From positions 1 to 41,014 of the forward strand of contig CAJUPT010000026.1 of assembly GCA_910588405.1 (NCBI GenBank): DNA of 41,014 nucleotides, in the 5' to 3' direction. The position numbers and the translations under genes are program-made. Source of the DNA: an uncultured Lachnospiraceae bacterium (lineage in GTDB: Bacteria > Bacillota > Clostridia > Lachnospirales > Lachnospiraceae). Below the pieces are notes generated by a model, which was not told the origin of the DNA, did no database searches, and saw only the letters and a list, made by a program, of their open reading frames with translations. Position 1 is the stretch's first letter, and every line of letters starts with the position of its first letter. Below are positions 23,481-31,910 of this stretch, piece after piece.

Positions 23481-23496
23481 GGCAACTGAAAAAACC

Positions 23497-23525
23497 GGTA
23501 AAATGTGTTTTTGGCGCATTTTGCC
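23497..23525. repeat. Palindromic repeat, CCGGTAAAATG family (copy 3)
   Basis: GGTAAAATGTG (23497-23507) pairs with CGCATTTTGCC (23515-23525). It shares CCGGTAAAATG with the hairpins at 6375 and 7274. It lies in the leuC leader. Confidence 0.5.
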
Positions 23526-23705
23526 AGATATTTTGTGATAAGCGTTAATAAGATAAGTCAAATGTAGAAATTGTAAAAGCGTGGTAAGGGTTCCGGAGAG
23601 CGGAAGGTTCAATCGATATCAGGCAAAGTGCGGATGTGAATTGAACGGGTATGAGACGTGCCGGAAGTGATGCGGCGCGATGGAAAACGAGGAGGAATTG
23701 CAGAA

Positions 23706-24965
23706 ATGGGAATGACGATGACGCAGAAAATCCTGGCGGCTCACGCCGGACTGCCGGAGGTGTCGGCAGGACAGCTGATCGAGGCGGATCTGGATTTGGT
23801 TTTGGGAAATGATATTACCTCTCCGGTGGCGATCAAGGAGATGGATGCCAAAATGACGAAAAAATCTGTGTTTGATAAGGATAAGATTGCTCTGGTGATG
23901 GATCATTTTGTTCCGAATAAGGATATTAAGTCTGCCCAGCAATGCAAATGTGTCAGAGAATTTGCCGCCAAACATGAGATTACCAACTTTTTTGATGTGG
24001 GACAGATGGGAATCGAGCATGCGCTGCTGCCGGAAAAGGGTTTGGTAGTGGCCGGAGATGTGGTGATCGGAGCTGATTCTCATACCTGTACCTACGGCGC
24101 GCTGGGCGCATTTTCCACCGGCGTGGGCAGTACGGATATGGCGGCCGGAATGGCTACGGGAAAAGCCTGGTTCAAGGTGCCCTCTGCCATCCGGTTTGTT
24201 CTTACGGGAAAGCCGGCGAAATGGATCAGTGGCAAGGATATTATTTTACATATTATCGGAAAAATCGGCGTGGATGGCGCTCTTTACAAATCGATGGAAT
24301 TTGTGGGAGACGGAATTGCACATTTGTCTATGGATGACCGGCTCTGTATCGCAAATATGGCCATCGAGGCGGGAGGAAAAAATGGTATTTTCCCGGTGGA
24401 CGATGTGACAAGGGCTTATCTGAAAGAGCATTCTATGCGGGAGTATCAGGTATATGAGGCGGATGAAGATGCGGAGTACGAGCAGGTGATCACCGTAGAT
24501 TTGTCTCAGCTAAAGCCAACGGTTTCTTTCCCTCATCTGCCGGAGAATACAAAGACCATCGACGAGGTGGGAGAGATTGCAATCGATCAGGTGGTAATCG
24601 GCTCCTGTACCAACGGAAGGCTGGAGGACTTGCGGGTTGCCGCAGAGATTATGAAGGGGAAAAAGGTGGCGAAGGGGCTGCGAGTGATTGTGATTCCTGC
24701 TACCCAGCAGATTTATCTTCAGGCCATGGAGGAAGGGCTGCTGAAAATTTTTGTGGAGGCCGGCGCTGTGGTCAGCACTCCCACCTGTGGTCCCTGTCTG
24801 GGAGGTTATATGGGAATCTTGGCGGAACATGAGCGGTGTGTGTCAACCACCAACCGTAATTTCGTAGGGCGTATGGGACATGTGACCTCAGAAATTTATC
24901 TGGCCAGCCCTGCCGTGGCAGCAGCCAGCGCACTGGCAGGAAAAATAGCCGGCCCCTGCGAGTGA
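23706..24965 (+). CDS. leuC: 3-isopropylmalate dehydratase large subunit
   Basis: Aconitase-family [4Fe-4S] subunit that, with LeuD, isomerises 2-isopropylmalate to 3-isopropylmalate in leucine synthesis. The cluster cysteines lie in VIGSCTNGR and in TPTCGPCLGG; the substrate region GADSHTCTYGALGAFSTGVGSTD is intact. The length of 420 aa is that of the archaeal/clostridial HacA-type large subunit. The frame is open from 23658; GAGGAGG about 10 bases before ATG 23706 and the start MGMTMTQKIL decide. leuD follows after 248 bases that contain a tandem duplication. Confidence 0.96.
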   Translation: MGMTMTQKILAAHAGLPEVSAGQLIEADLDLVLGNDITSPVAIKEMDAKMTKKSVFDKDKIALVMDHFVPNKDIKSAQQCKCVREFAAKHEITNFFDVGQMGIEHALLPEKGLVVAGDVVIGADSHTCTYGALGAFSTGVGSTDMAAGMATGKAWFKVPSAIRFVLTGKPAKWISGKDIILHIIGKIGVDGALYKSMEFVGDGIAHLSMDDRLCIANMAIEAGGKNGIFPVDDVTRAYLKEHSMREYQVYEADEDAEYEQVITVDLSQLKPTVSFPHLPENTKTIDEVGEIAIDQVVIGSCTNGRLEDLRVAAEIMKGKKVAKGLRVIVIPATQQIYLQAMEEGLLKIFVEAGAVVSTPTCGPCLGGYMGILAEHERCVSTTNRNFVGRMGHVTSEIYLASPAVAAASALAGKIAGPCE

Positions 24966-24980
24966 AATTTAAAATTAGTA

Positions 24981-25201
24981 GGACTTTAAATCAGCGAAGC
25001 CCCGTACGATGCACAACTCGATTTACGGACGCGGAAAGCGGCTGGAAATTGAGTTAGAACCAGGTGTATCGGAAGGGGTGCAGCGGGACTTTAAATCAGC
25101 GAAGCCCCGTACGATACACAACTCGATTTACAGACGCAGAATGTGGCTGGAAATTGAGTTAGAACCAGGTGTATCGGAAGGGGCGCAGCGGGACTTTAAA
25201 T
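24981..25201. repeat. 105-bp direct tandem duplication between leuC and leuD
   Basis: Copy 1 is 24981-25085, copy 2 is 25086-25190, and the first 11 bases are repeated a third time (25191-25201) just before the leuD ribosome site. The copies differ at only 6 of 105 positions. The unit length is a multiple of three, and an open frame from ATG 25009 to 25203 reads through both copies. All six differences change the amino acid, and there is no ribosome site, so I do not call it a gene. Confidence 0.93.
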
Positions 25202-25213
25202 AGGAGATATGAG

Positions 25214-25699
25214 ATGAAAGCAAACGGAACTGTGTTTAAATATGGTGACAATGTAGATACGGATGTGATTATTCCGGCCAGATATCTGAACGTATCGGAG
25301 CCCTCTGAGCTGGCGGCTCACTGTATGGAGGATATCGATCAGGAATTTATTCACAAGGTAAAAAAAGGGGATATCATCGTGGCCAATAAAAATTTCGGCT
25401 GCGGTTCCTCTAGAGAGCATGCGCCAATCGCCATTAAAGCGGCTGGTGTCAGCTGTGTCATTGCGGAAACCTTTGCCCGTATTTTTTACAGAAATTCTAT
25501 TAATATCGGCCTGCCGATTATTGAGTGCCCGGAGGCGGCGAAAAATATTGAAGCAGGGGATCAGGTGGAAATCGATTTTGATTCCGGTATGATCTACAAC
25601 AGGACAAAAGGCACGGAATTCAAGGGGCAGGCGTTTCCCGAGTTTATGCAGAAGATTATTGCGGCGGAGGGGCTGATCAACTATATTAATAATCGCTGA
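25214..25699 (+). CDS. leuD: 3-isopropylmalate dehydratase small subunit
   Basis: Swivel-domain partner of LeuC. It has the YGDNVDTDVIIPARYL opening, the substrate-binding loop FGCGSSREHAPIAIK at about 61-75, and the FARIFYRNSINIGLP block. Length is 161 aa. The open frame begins upstream in the tandem repeat, but AGGAG (25202-25206) seven bases before ATG 25214 sets the start MKANGTVFKYG. The ribosome site directly abuts the third partial copy of the repeat. A terminator follows. leuB and leuA are not in this window. Confidence 0.96.
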   Translation: MKANGTVFKYGDNVDTDVIIPARYLNVSEPSELAAHCMEDIDQEFIHKVKKGDIIVANKNFGCGSSREHAPIAIKAAGVSCVIAETFARIFYRNSINIGLPIIECPEAAKNIEAGDQVEIDFDSGMIYNRTKGTEFKGQAFPEFMQKIIAAEGLINYINNR

Positions 25700-25746
25700 G
25701 AAGCTCCCCATTAGAGATTGTTTTGGAGAATGGCTGTATTTTGAAG

Positions 25747-25803
25747 AATGGTATTCATAAGTTTACCGATAAAAACCGGGAAACTTGTGGATACCATTTT
25801 TTT
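25747..25803 (+). terminator. Intrinsic terminator after leuD
   Basis: A long stem in which AATGGTAT..AAGTTT pairs with AAACTT..ATACCATT, followed by eight T (25796-25803). The 25804-25995 stretch after it is AT-rich with no clear gene. Confidence 0.88.
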
Positions 25804-25995
25804 CCTCTTTGGAATAAGACTTGTTTGAAGTGGCTATAATAGAGATAAATGCAAAAAATTAACAAATATGTAATAAAAGGCATAGTTTGTTAATATAATT
25901 GTAATATGTGCTGCTTTTACTCATAAGCATATTCGGCTGATGGGTAGTGCGCAGCCAGGTCGTCAGATCTGGCATGTTCCAGAGAGGAGAACGAA

Positions 25996-26739
25996 ATGGA
26001 GACGAAATATCGAATACAAACTAAGAAGACAATAGAACAGAAGCATCCGGAAGGAATCCGGAAGCAAAAACAGCTGAAATCCTGGGGAACCGGGCTGATG
26101 GCGGCAGCTGTTCTGACCACGGGTCGTTATGCGCTGGCAAAGCCGGTTTATGCATATGCTGCGATGCAGCAGCCGCCGCAGATGGTATCTGCAGGACTTG
26201 ACGTGTCGGCCCTGGAAGAAGATCCCGGGTTTTTGATGAATGAGGACGATCAGTTAGAAGCGCAGATTACCATGGAAGCGCTCTCAGTTCCCAGAACAAT
26301 GGTGGGGGATACGATCACCGAGCAGGCAGAAGAAGCTTATGTGCAGCCCTTTGTGATTGATTTTACAGAGCAGGATTATGATGTGCTGCTGCATATTGTG
26401 GAAGCAGAAGCGGGTGGCTGTGACCATCAGGGAAAGGTGCTTGTGGCCAATGTGGTCATTAACCGTGTGAGAAGCGGTGGTTTCCCCTCTACGATTACAG
26501 AGGTGGTCTACCAAAACAATCAGTTTTCTCCGGTAAAAAGCGGTACGCTCTATTCCGTATCCGTATCGGAAGGGACCCAGGCGGCAGTGAATGCTGCACT
26601 GACCGGAGAGGATTATTCCTGCGGGGCACTGTTTTTTGCAGCCCGTGCCAGAGCCAATGCTTCAAACATGAGGTGGTTTGACACCAATCTTCGGTTTTTG
26701 TTTGAGCATGGCGGCCATGAGTTTTTTACACTGCCGTGA
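25996..26739 (+). CDS. SleB-like cell-wall hydrolase (Hydrolase_2 family), secreted or membrane-anchored
   Basis: Probable peptidoglycan lytic enzyme of the SleB/CwlJ type, the class that degrades spore cortex or remodels the wall. The N-terminus is basic, followed by a hydrophobic signal-like stretch (LMAAAVLTTGRYALAKPVYAYA, about 34-55), so the protein is exported. The catalytic domain (about 125-240) starts DVLLHIVEAEAGGCDHQGK with its conserved catalytic Glu, then VANVVINRVRS and VVYQNNQFSPV. GAGGAG lies 6 bases before the ATG. It stands alone between leuD and thrC. A role in germination is plausible but vegetative cell-wall turnover is equally possible. Confidence 0.88.
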   Translation: METKYRIQTKKTIEQKHPEGIRKQKQLKSWGTGLMAAAVLTTGRYALAKPVYAYAAMQQPPQMVSAGLDVSALEEDPGFLMNEDDQLEAQITMEALSVPRTMVGDTITEQAEEAYVQPFVIDFTEQDYDVLLHIVEAEAGGCDHQGKVLVANVVINRVRSGGFPSTITEVVYQNNQFSPVKSGTLYSVSVSEGTQAAVNAALTGEDYSCGALFFAARARANASNMRWFDTNLRFLFEHGGHEFFTLP

Positions 26740-26772
26740 TAGGATGTCTTTTGATATGCGCGTGAGCATGAT

Positions 26773-26826
26773 ATTAGCGAAACATTTGCCTGTACAGGAT
26801 ATGGGCAAGTGTTTCGCTAATGCTTT
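26773..26826 (+). terminator. Hairpin after SleB-like gene
   Basis: ATTAGCGAAACATTTGCC (from 26773) pairs with GGCAAGTGTTTCGCTAAT (to 26821, one G-T pair) and is followed by GCTTTT. Likely terminator. The rest of 26827-27121 holds only a TATAAT (27081-27086) ahead of thrC, without a convincing -35. Confidence 0.75.
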
Positions 26827-27121
26827 TGAAAAGAGTAACTATTACCTCAGGTTATATCCTACTTTCCGAATTGCTTTCTTTACAGAAAACCCTGTATGTG
26901 ATATTATTGGCACAGAGTGCTGATGTACTCATGAGCCAGACGAAACACAGGTACGGTGTTGCACAGGATACGCTTTCAGCGCAGCACTTTTCCCCGGATA
27001 CTTTGTAATGATTTGTTGCTATATTTACGTTGTTTCAGGGAGAAAAGCGAAATAACTGGCAAATGAGTATGCGCTTTACGTATAATATCACATAGTTTAA
27101 TGATAGCAAGGGGATCAAACG

Positions 27122-28609
27122 ATGAAAAATATTGTTTATAGGAGTACCAGAGGAGCAGAGCGGGAGGTGCCTGCATCTGTGGCGATATTAAAAGGCTTGG
27201 CGGATGATGGGGGTCTGTTTGTACCGCAGCAGCTTCCGGTTTTGGATAAAAGCCTGGAGCAACTGGCCATAATGAATTATCAGGAAACCGCTTACGAAGT
27301 AATGAAGCTGTTCTTTTCTGATTTTACGGAGGAGGAGCTTAAATACTGCATTTCTCATGCTTACGATTCCAAATTTGATACGGAGGCCATCGCTCCTCTG
27401 GTAAAGGTAGACGGAGCCTGGCATCTGGAATTATTCCATGGAGCGACCATTGCCTTTAAGGATATGGCCCTTTCCATCCTTCCTTATCTGATGACCACTG
27501 CAGCGAAAAAAAATCATGTGGAAAATGAGATTGTGATTTTGACGGCGACCTCCGGCGATACAGGAAAAGCAGCTCTGGCGGGCTTTGCGGATGTGGAGCA
27601 CACAAGAATTATTGTATTTTATCCCAAAGATGGCGTCAGTCCGATTCAGAAAAAACAGATGGTAACACAAAAAGGGGCGAATACCCTGGTTGTGGGCGTG
27701 GACGGTAATTTTGACGACTGTCAGACCGGCGTGAAAAAAATATTTGGGGATAAGGAACTGGGCAAATCGATTGCCGAAAAAGGCTTTCAGTTTTCCTCCG
27801 CCAATTCCATTAATATTGGCCGTCTGGTACCTCAGGTGGTATATTATGTGTACGCATATGGTCAGATGCTGAAAAATGGCGAGCTTGCCCCTGGCGAAAG
27901 GATCAACGTTGTCGTTCCTACTGGTAATTTCGGCAATATTCTGGCTGCTTTCTACGCGAAAGGAATTGGTCTGCCCATCGGGCGGCTGATCTGCGCTTCC
28001 AATGAAAATAAGGTATTATATGATTTCCTGAACACGGGGGCATATGACAGGAACAGAGAATTTATTCTGACCAGCTCTCCTTCCATGGATATCCTGATTT
28101 CCAGCAATTTAGAGCGACTGATTTTTCAGATAGCCGGAGAGGACGCCGATCAAACCCGGGAGCTGATGGAAGCGCTGAGCACCGATGGGCGGTATGAGAT
28201 TACGGCTTCGATGAAAGAGAAGCTGTCATGTTTTTATGGGGATTTTGCCTCGGAGCAGGAGACGAAAACGAGTATTCACGGGTTATATGAAAAAACAGGA
28301 TATGTTATGGACACCCACACTGCTGTGGCCCGTCAGGTGTATGAGAAATATAAAGAACAGACAAAGGATCAGACAAAAACAGTGATTGCTTCCACAGCCA
28401 GTCCTTATAAATTTACCAGAAGCGTTATGACGGCCATCGATCCGGCTTTTGACAAGAAGGATGATTTTGCGCTGGTGGATGAGCTGAATAAGCTTTCAAA
28501 GGTCCGTATTCCGGAAGCGATAGAAGAAATACGCACCGCACCGGAGCTTCATAAGAAAACGTGCGCGGTGGACCAGATGGAACAGGTCGTAAAAGATTTT
28601 TTACGGTAA
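27122..28609 (+). CDS. thrC: Threonine synthase
   Basis: PLP enzyme that converts O-phosphohomoserine to threonine. The PLP lysine is K113 in HGATIAFKDMA, preceded by the N-terminal YRSTRG segment typical of the family, and TATSGDTGKAAL forms the phosphate-binding loop. The 495-aa length matches the longer bacterial/yeast-type threonine synthase. It has the start MKNIVYRSTRG with AAGGGGA about 8 bases upstream. No thrA or thrB neighbour. A TATAAT lies at 27081. Threonine also feeds isoleucine synthesis, consistent with ilv genes nearby. Confidence 0.96.
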   Translation: MKNIVYRSTRGAEREVPASVAILKGLADDGGLFVPQQLPVLDKSLEQLAIMNYQETAYEVMKLFFSDFTEEELKYCISHAYDSKFDTEAIAPLVKVDGAWHLELFHGATIAFKDMALSILPYLMTTAAKKNHVENEIVILTATSGDTGKAALAGFADVEHTRIIVFYPKDGVSPIQKKQMVTQKGANTLVVGVDGNFDDCQTGVKKIFGDKELGKSIAEKGFQFSSANSINIGRLVPQVVYYVYAYGQMLKNGELAPGERINVVVPTGNFGNILAAFYAKGIGLPIGRLICASNENKVLYDFLNTGAYDRNREFILTSSPSMDILISSNLERLIFQIAGEDADQTRELMEALSTDGRYEITASMKEKLSCFYGDFASEQETKTSIHGLYEKTGYVMDTHTAVARQVYEKYKEQTKDQTKTVIASTASPYKFTRSVMTAIDPAFDKKDDFALVDELNKLSKVRIPEAIEEIRTAPELHKKTCAVDQMEQVVKDFLR

Positions 28610-28671
28610 CGCCTTGTCTATTTTTGATAAAACCGATAGGGGTTTGAAGCGGAATATAAGCAGTTGGTCAA

Positions 28672-28700
28672 TTGACTTTTGCCGGCAGTTATGCGAAAAT
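28672..28700 (+). promoter_or_regulatory. Possible promoter of pckA
   Basis: TTGACT (28672-28677), 17 bases, GAAAAT (28695-28700) with TGC just before the -10. The spacing is ideal but the -10 matches poorly. Confidence 0.45.
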
Positions 28701-28766
28701 GTTACTATTCATTTATTGTGAGCTGTAGATGGCAATGGTAGTATATATAAGAAGGAGGCAATTACA

Positions 28767-30362
28767 ATGGCAGAGAATTATGGAATTGAAAAACTGGGCA
28801 TCATTGAGCCGAAAATGGTTTATCGCAATTTAACGCCTGCTCAGCTGACCGAGGCAGCGCTGCGCAGGGGAGAGGGCGTCTTAAGTAATACGGGCGCTCT
28901 GGTGGTAACGACCGGAAAATATACGGGTCGTTCTCCCGAAGATAAATTTATCGTGGACAGCGCGGGCGTCCATGACGAGATCGCCTGGGGAAAAGTGAAC
29001 TGCCCGATCAGCCAGGAAAAATTTGACGCGATTAAGGGAAAGGTTGCGGCATATCTGCAGGGCCGGGAAGTATTTATTTTTGACGGTTTTGCAGGCGCTG
29101 ATAAGAAATATACCCAGAAGTTCCGCGTGATCAATGAACTGGCCAGCCAGAACCTGTTTATTCGCCAGCTTCTGATTCGCCCTACGGAGGAGGAGCTGAA
29201 GAACTTTGGCGAGCCGGATTATACCATTCTCTGTGCGCCGGGCTTTAAGTGTGATCCGGAGGTGGACGGCGTTCACAGCGAGGCGGCTATTATGATCGAC
29301 TATGAGGCGCACCTGATCGTGATTTGCGGCTCTCAGTATGCGGGAGAGATCAAAAAGAGTATCTTCTCCACAATGAATTATGTGATGACCAAGAAAAATG
29401 TTCTGCCTATGCATTGCTCTGCGAATATGGACCCCGAGACAGGGGAAACCGCAGTATTCTTCGGCCTTTCCGGTACGGGCAAAACCACACTGTCCGCCGA
29501 TCCGGCCCGGAAGCTGATTGGTGACGACGAGCATGGCTGGTCTCCTGATGGCGTATTTAACTTTGAGGGAGGCTGCTATGCAAAGTGTATTAATCTGTCT
29601 GCGGAGAATGAGCCGGATATTTATAATGCAATCCGTTTTGGTTCTCTGGTAGAGAACGTGGTGATGGACCCTGAGACCCGTGAATTTGATTTTTATGATG
29701 ACAGTCTGACGGAAAACACCCGTGTGGGTTATCCGGTAAACTATATCAATAATGCGCAGATTCCGGGAGAAGGAGGTATCCCCAAGGTTGTAATCTTTTT
29801 GACCGCGGATGCTTTTGGTGTACTGCCTCCGATCAGCCGTCTGGACAAGGACGCAGCCATGTATCATTTCGTTACCGGCTTTACCTCCAAGCTGGCGGGA
29901 ACCGAGCGGGGCGTTACAGAGCCTCAGCCCACATTCTCCACATTGTTTGGAGAACCGTTTATGCCGATGGACCCTTCCGTTTATGCCGAAATGCTTGGCG
30001 AAAAGCTGGAGAAGTATGGGACAAAGGTATATCTGGTGAATACCGGATGGGCCGGCGGCAGTGCGTCTGACGGCGCCAGCCGTATGAAACTGAGCTATAC
30101 CCGGGCTATGGTCAGCGCTGCGCTGAACGGTGATTTTGACAATATCGAGTTTAAGCATCATGACGTATTTAATGTAGATTATCCCGTAAGTTGTCCGAAT
30201 GTGCCGGATGAGAAGCTGGATGCCCGGGGCATGTGGGCGGATCAGGCAGCATATGACGAGCAGGCCAATAAGCTGGCGCAGATGTTTGCCGATAATTTCG
30301 CAAAGAAATATCCGAACATGCCGGCCGAGATCGTAAACGCGGGTCCGAAGCCGGTAAAATAG
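28767..30362 (+). CDS. pckA: Phosphoenolpyruvate carboxykinase (ATP)
   Basis: Interconverts oxaloacetate and PEP with ATP/ADP. In fermentative Clostridia it often runs toward oxaloacetate. Motifs: RSPEDKF near 55-61, the P-loop GLSGTGKTT at 233-241, the metal-binding IGDDEHGW at 251-258, and ENTRVGYP further on. The 531-aa length is that of the ATP-dependent type rather than the GTP type. AAGGAGG lies about 8 bases before the ATG. It follows thrC by 157 bases without a clear terminator between; a possible promoter lies at 28672. A palindromic element follows its stop. Confidence 0.98.
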   Translation: MAENYGIEKLGIIEPKMVYRNLTPAQLTEAALRRGEGVLSNTGALVVTTGKYTGRSPEDKFIVDSAGVHDEIAWGKVNCPISQEKFDAIKGKVAAYLQGREVFIFDGFAGADKKYTQKFRVINELASQNLFIRQLLIRPTEEELKNFGEPDYTILCAPGFKCDPEVDGVHSEAAIMIDYEAHLIVICGSQYAGEIKKSIFSTMNYVMTKKNVLPMHCSANMDPETGETAVFFGLSGTGKTTLSADPARKLIGDDEHGWSPDGVFNFEGGCYAKCINLSAENEPDIYNAIRFGSLVENVVMDPETREFDFYDDSLTENTRVGYPVNYINNAQIPGEGGIPKVVIFLTADAFGVLPPISRLDKDAAMYHFVTGFTSKLAGTERGVTEPQPTFSTLFGEPFMPMDPSVYAEMLGEKLEKYGTKVYLVNTGWAGGSASDGASRMKLSYTRAMVSAALNGDFDNIEFKHHDVFNVDYPVSCPNVPDEKLDARGMWADQAAYDEQANKLAQMFADNFAKKYPNMPAEIVNAGPKPVK

Positions 30363-30413
30363 AGAGATCCTGAAACAGAGCTGCAAAAAAAGTCTGCCGC
30401 AGCGGAGCTTATG

Positions 30414-30570
30414 TACTCTCGGAGACTCTCAGCCCCTGCTTTTGCAGATGATTTTCCGACAGCTGCACACAGATTTATTCAACGTACGATCCACGTATGC
30501 CTCATAAATTTGTGCAGATCTGACAAAAAAATCATCTCACAGAATCAGGAACTGCGGGACTCCGAGAGTA
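30414..30570. repeat. 157-bp imperfect palindromic element (MITE-like), second family
   Basis: It begins TACTCTCGGAG (30414-30424) and ends with the exact reverse complement (30560-30570). The halves stay complementary in blocks to the centre near 30490. The outermost TA on each side could be a TA target duplication, which would make the ends CTCTCGGAG. It lies between pckA and the PsiE-like gene, whose ribosome site follows at once. It is not homologous to the element at 20764. Confidence 0.75.
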
Positions 30571-30596
30571 TATTTTCAAGATAAGGGGGGACACTG

Positions 30597-31013
30597 GTGA
30601 GAACGAAAATAAAACAGATAGCCCAGGCCATCCTTTATGACGCTGCCATGTTTATGGAGCTCTTGATTGGTCTGATCATTATAGTGGCATTGTTGATTTC
30701 TACGGTGGGGCTGCTCCACGGACTGAATGTTTTGTATGTGGAGCGGCTGAATGATTTTGCGTTCCGTGAATTTTTGTCAGGTGCATTTAATGTGGTCATC
30801 GGCATAGAGTTTTTAAAGATGCTGTGTCGTCATACGTTAAGCTCTGTGATCGAGGTTCTGTTGTTCGCCATTGCCAGAGGCATGGTGGCAGAGCACACGA
30901 CGCCGGTGGAAAATCTGCTGTCCATCGCAGCGATTGCAATTTTGTTTGTCGTGCGGAAGTATTTATTTATTCCGGGGCTGGATGACAACAGAAACCAGGA
31001 CGAGCATATATGA
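30597..31013 (+). CDS. PsiE-like small membrane protein
   Basis: A 138-aa protein with four hydrophobic segments (about 15-45, 60-80, 82-98 and 104-122). The last two are joined by ARGMVAEHTTPVENLLSIAAIAILFVVRKYL, which resembles the phosphate-starvation-inducible PsiE family. Function unknown even in that family. It starts with GTG at 30597, six bases after GGGGGG. The upstream palindromic element ends about 26 bases before the start, so its promoter must lie in or before the element, or it is read from pckA. Assignment to PsiE is from pattern only. Confidence 0.65.
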   Translation: MRTKIKQIAQAILYDAAMFMELLIGLIIIVALLISTVGLLHGLNVLYVERLNDFAFREFLSGAFNVVIGIEFLKMLCRHTLSSVIEVLLFAIARGMVAEHTTPVENLLSIAAIAILFVVRKYLFIPGLDDNRNQDEHI

Positions 31014-31112
31014 AAACAGATCTGGCAAAACGTGTCGCCGTGTAACGTATGCCTTCAGTGGGCCGCGGGTATGCTTCACGATGGTGCATTTTACCTGACA
31101 CTTTGTAAAAAA

Positions 31113-31910
31113 TCAGTCCGGAAATTCCGTCATATTGCGGCGATACCAGAGAGGGAGCTGGTTTTTTTGACAGCGGGGATTCATCCGTTCTTTGATGGCG
31201 ATGGTTTTGTGAAAGACCTTCCAGAGAGAGCGGTATTGATCCTCGCTTTTTGTGTGCTCCTGTAAGGCTTCCAGCTGGCTTTTGGAGACAGAGGTTAAAC
31301 GCCATTCTTGATCGGCAGGATGAAAAGCGGCAAGATTTCTTTTTTCGTCCAGAAGAAGCCAGGTTTCGGAAGGCATACGGTCGGAAAAGCAAGGGGCGAC
31401 TAAAGGGAGCACGTTGCTTTTGGGATGAATTTTGCCAAAAAGCAGGTCGGGGCCCGCATCAGAAAAGCGAATGAATTCTCTGAAATAATGGGCCTCATTG
31501 CCCACCCTGCGTCGGAGCGCGAAAACAGTCTGAACCTCGGGCAATCCCAGCATGGATATGATTGCAGGTCCATGGTGGAATGCCAGTATGAGAAAGCGGT
31601 AGATTGCGTCCGCTTTTTCGGGAGCTTCTGAAAGGGAGGCGTAGTAGGCCATCGTGAAAACCTGCCGGGACAGCTTGTTGATCAGTGAACGGGCTACCTT
31701 GAAGGATTTTTCATAGTCGGTGGAAACGGAGATATACCGGGAAAATAAACTGTAATTAAAGCATCCGTCTAATTCCAAAGCCACCTTCCGGTGCCCCAGA
31801 CCGCTGGCCCAGGCATCATAGACCGCAGTAAAGATGCCGTCTGGCGTATCCTCACAGAGAAAAATGGTTCGAATATTTTCAGCGTTATTTTTAGAGGGCG
31901 GCGTTTTCAT
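31113..31910 (-). CDS. DUF4130 protein, partner of radical SAM DNA-repair protein
   Basis: 265-aa soluble protein of the DUF4130 / TIGR03915 type (probable DNA metabolism protein). The N-terminus begins IRTIFLCEDTPDGIFTAVYDAW, the family opening; GNEAHYFREFIRFSD and PHADQEWRL-like segments (here HPADQEWRL) mark the C-terminal DUF4130 part. The family is regularly found next to, or fused with, a uracil-DNA glycosylase domain and next to the radical SAM protein encoded just upstream. The frame opens at TTG 31931, but GGGAGAG seven bases before ATG 31910 is better. It overlaps the upstream gene by 20 bases, so the pair is an operon. Confidence 0.88.
   Translation of the reverse strand: MKTPPSKNNAENIRTIFLCEDTPDGIFTAVYDAWASGLGHRKVALELDGCFNYSLFSRYISVSTDYEKSFKVARSLINKLSRQVFTMAYYASLSEAPEKADAIYRFLILAFHHGPAIISMLGLPEVQTVFALRRRVGNEAHYFREFIRFSDAGPDLLFGKIHPKSNVLPLVAPCFSDRMPSETWLLLDEKRNLAAFHPADQEWRLTSVSKSQLEALQEHTKSEDQYRSLWKVFHKTIAIKERMNPRCQKNQLPLWYRRNMTEFPD

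Noticed and set aside
24981..25201. CRISPR-like array
   Set aside because: Only two long adjacent units, no spacers and no cas genes; it is a plain tandem duplication.
25009..25203. 64-residue frame through the leuC-leuD tandem repeat
   Set aside because: No ribosome site, a stop codon immediately upstream of the repeat, and all differences between copies are amino-acid changing. It is better explained as repeat DNA.
28881..30386. 501-residue open frame on the minus strand over pckA
   Set aside because: Shadow of a well-conserved plus-strand gene; composition (His, Arg and Ile rich) is typical of antisense frames.
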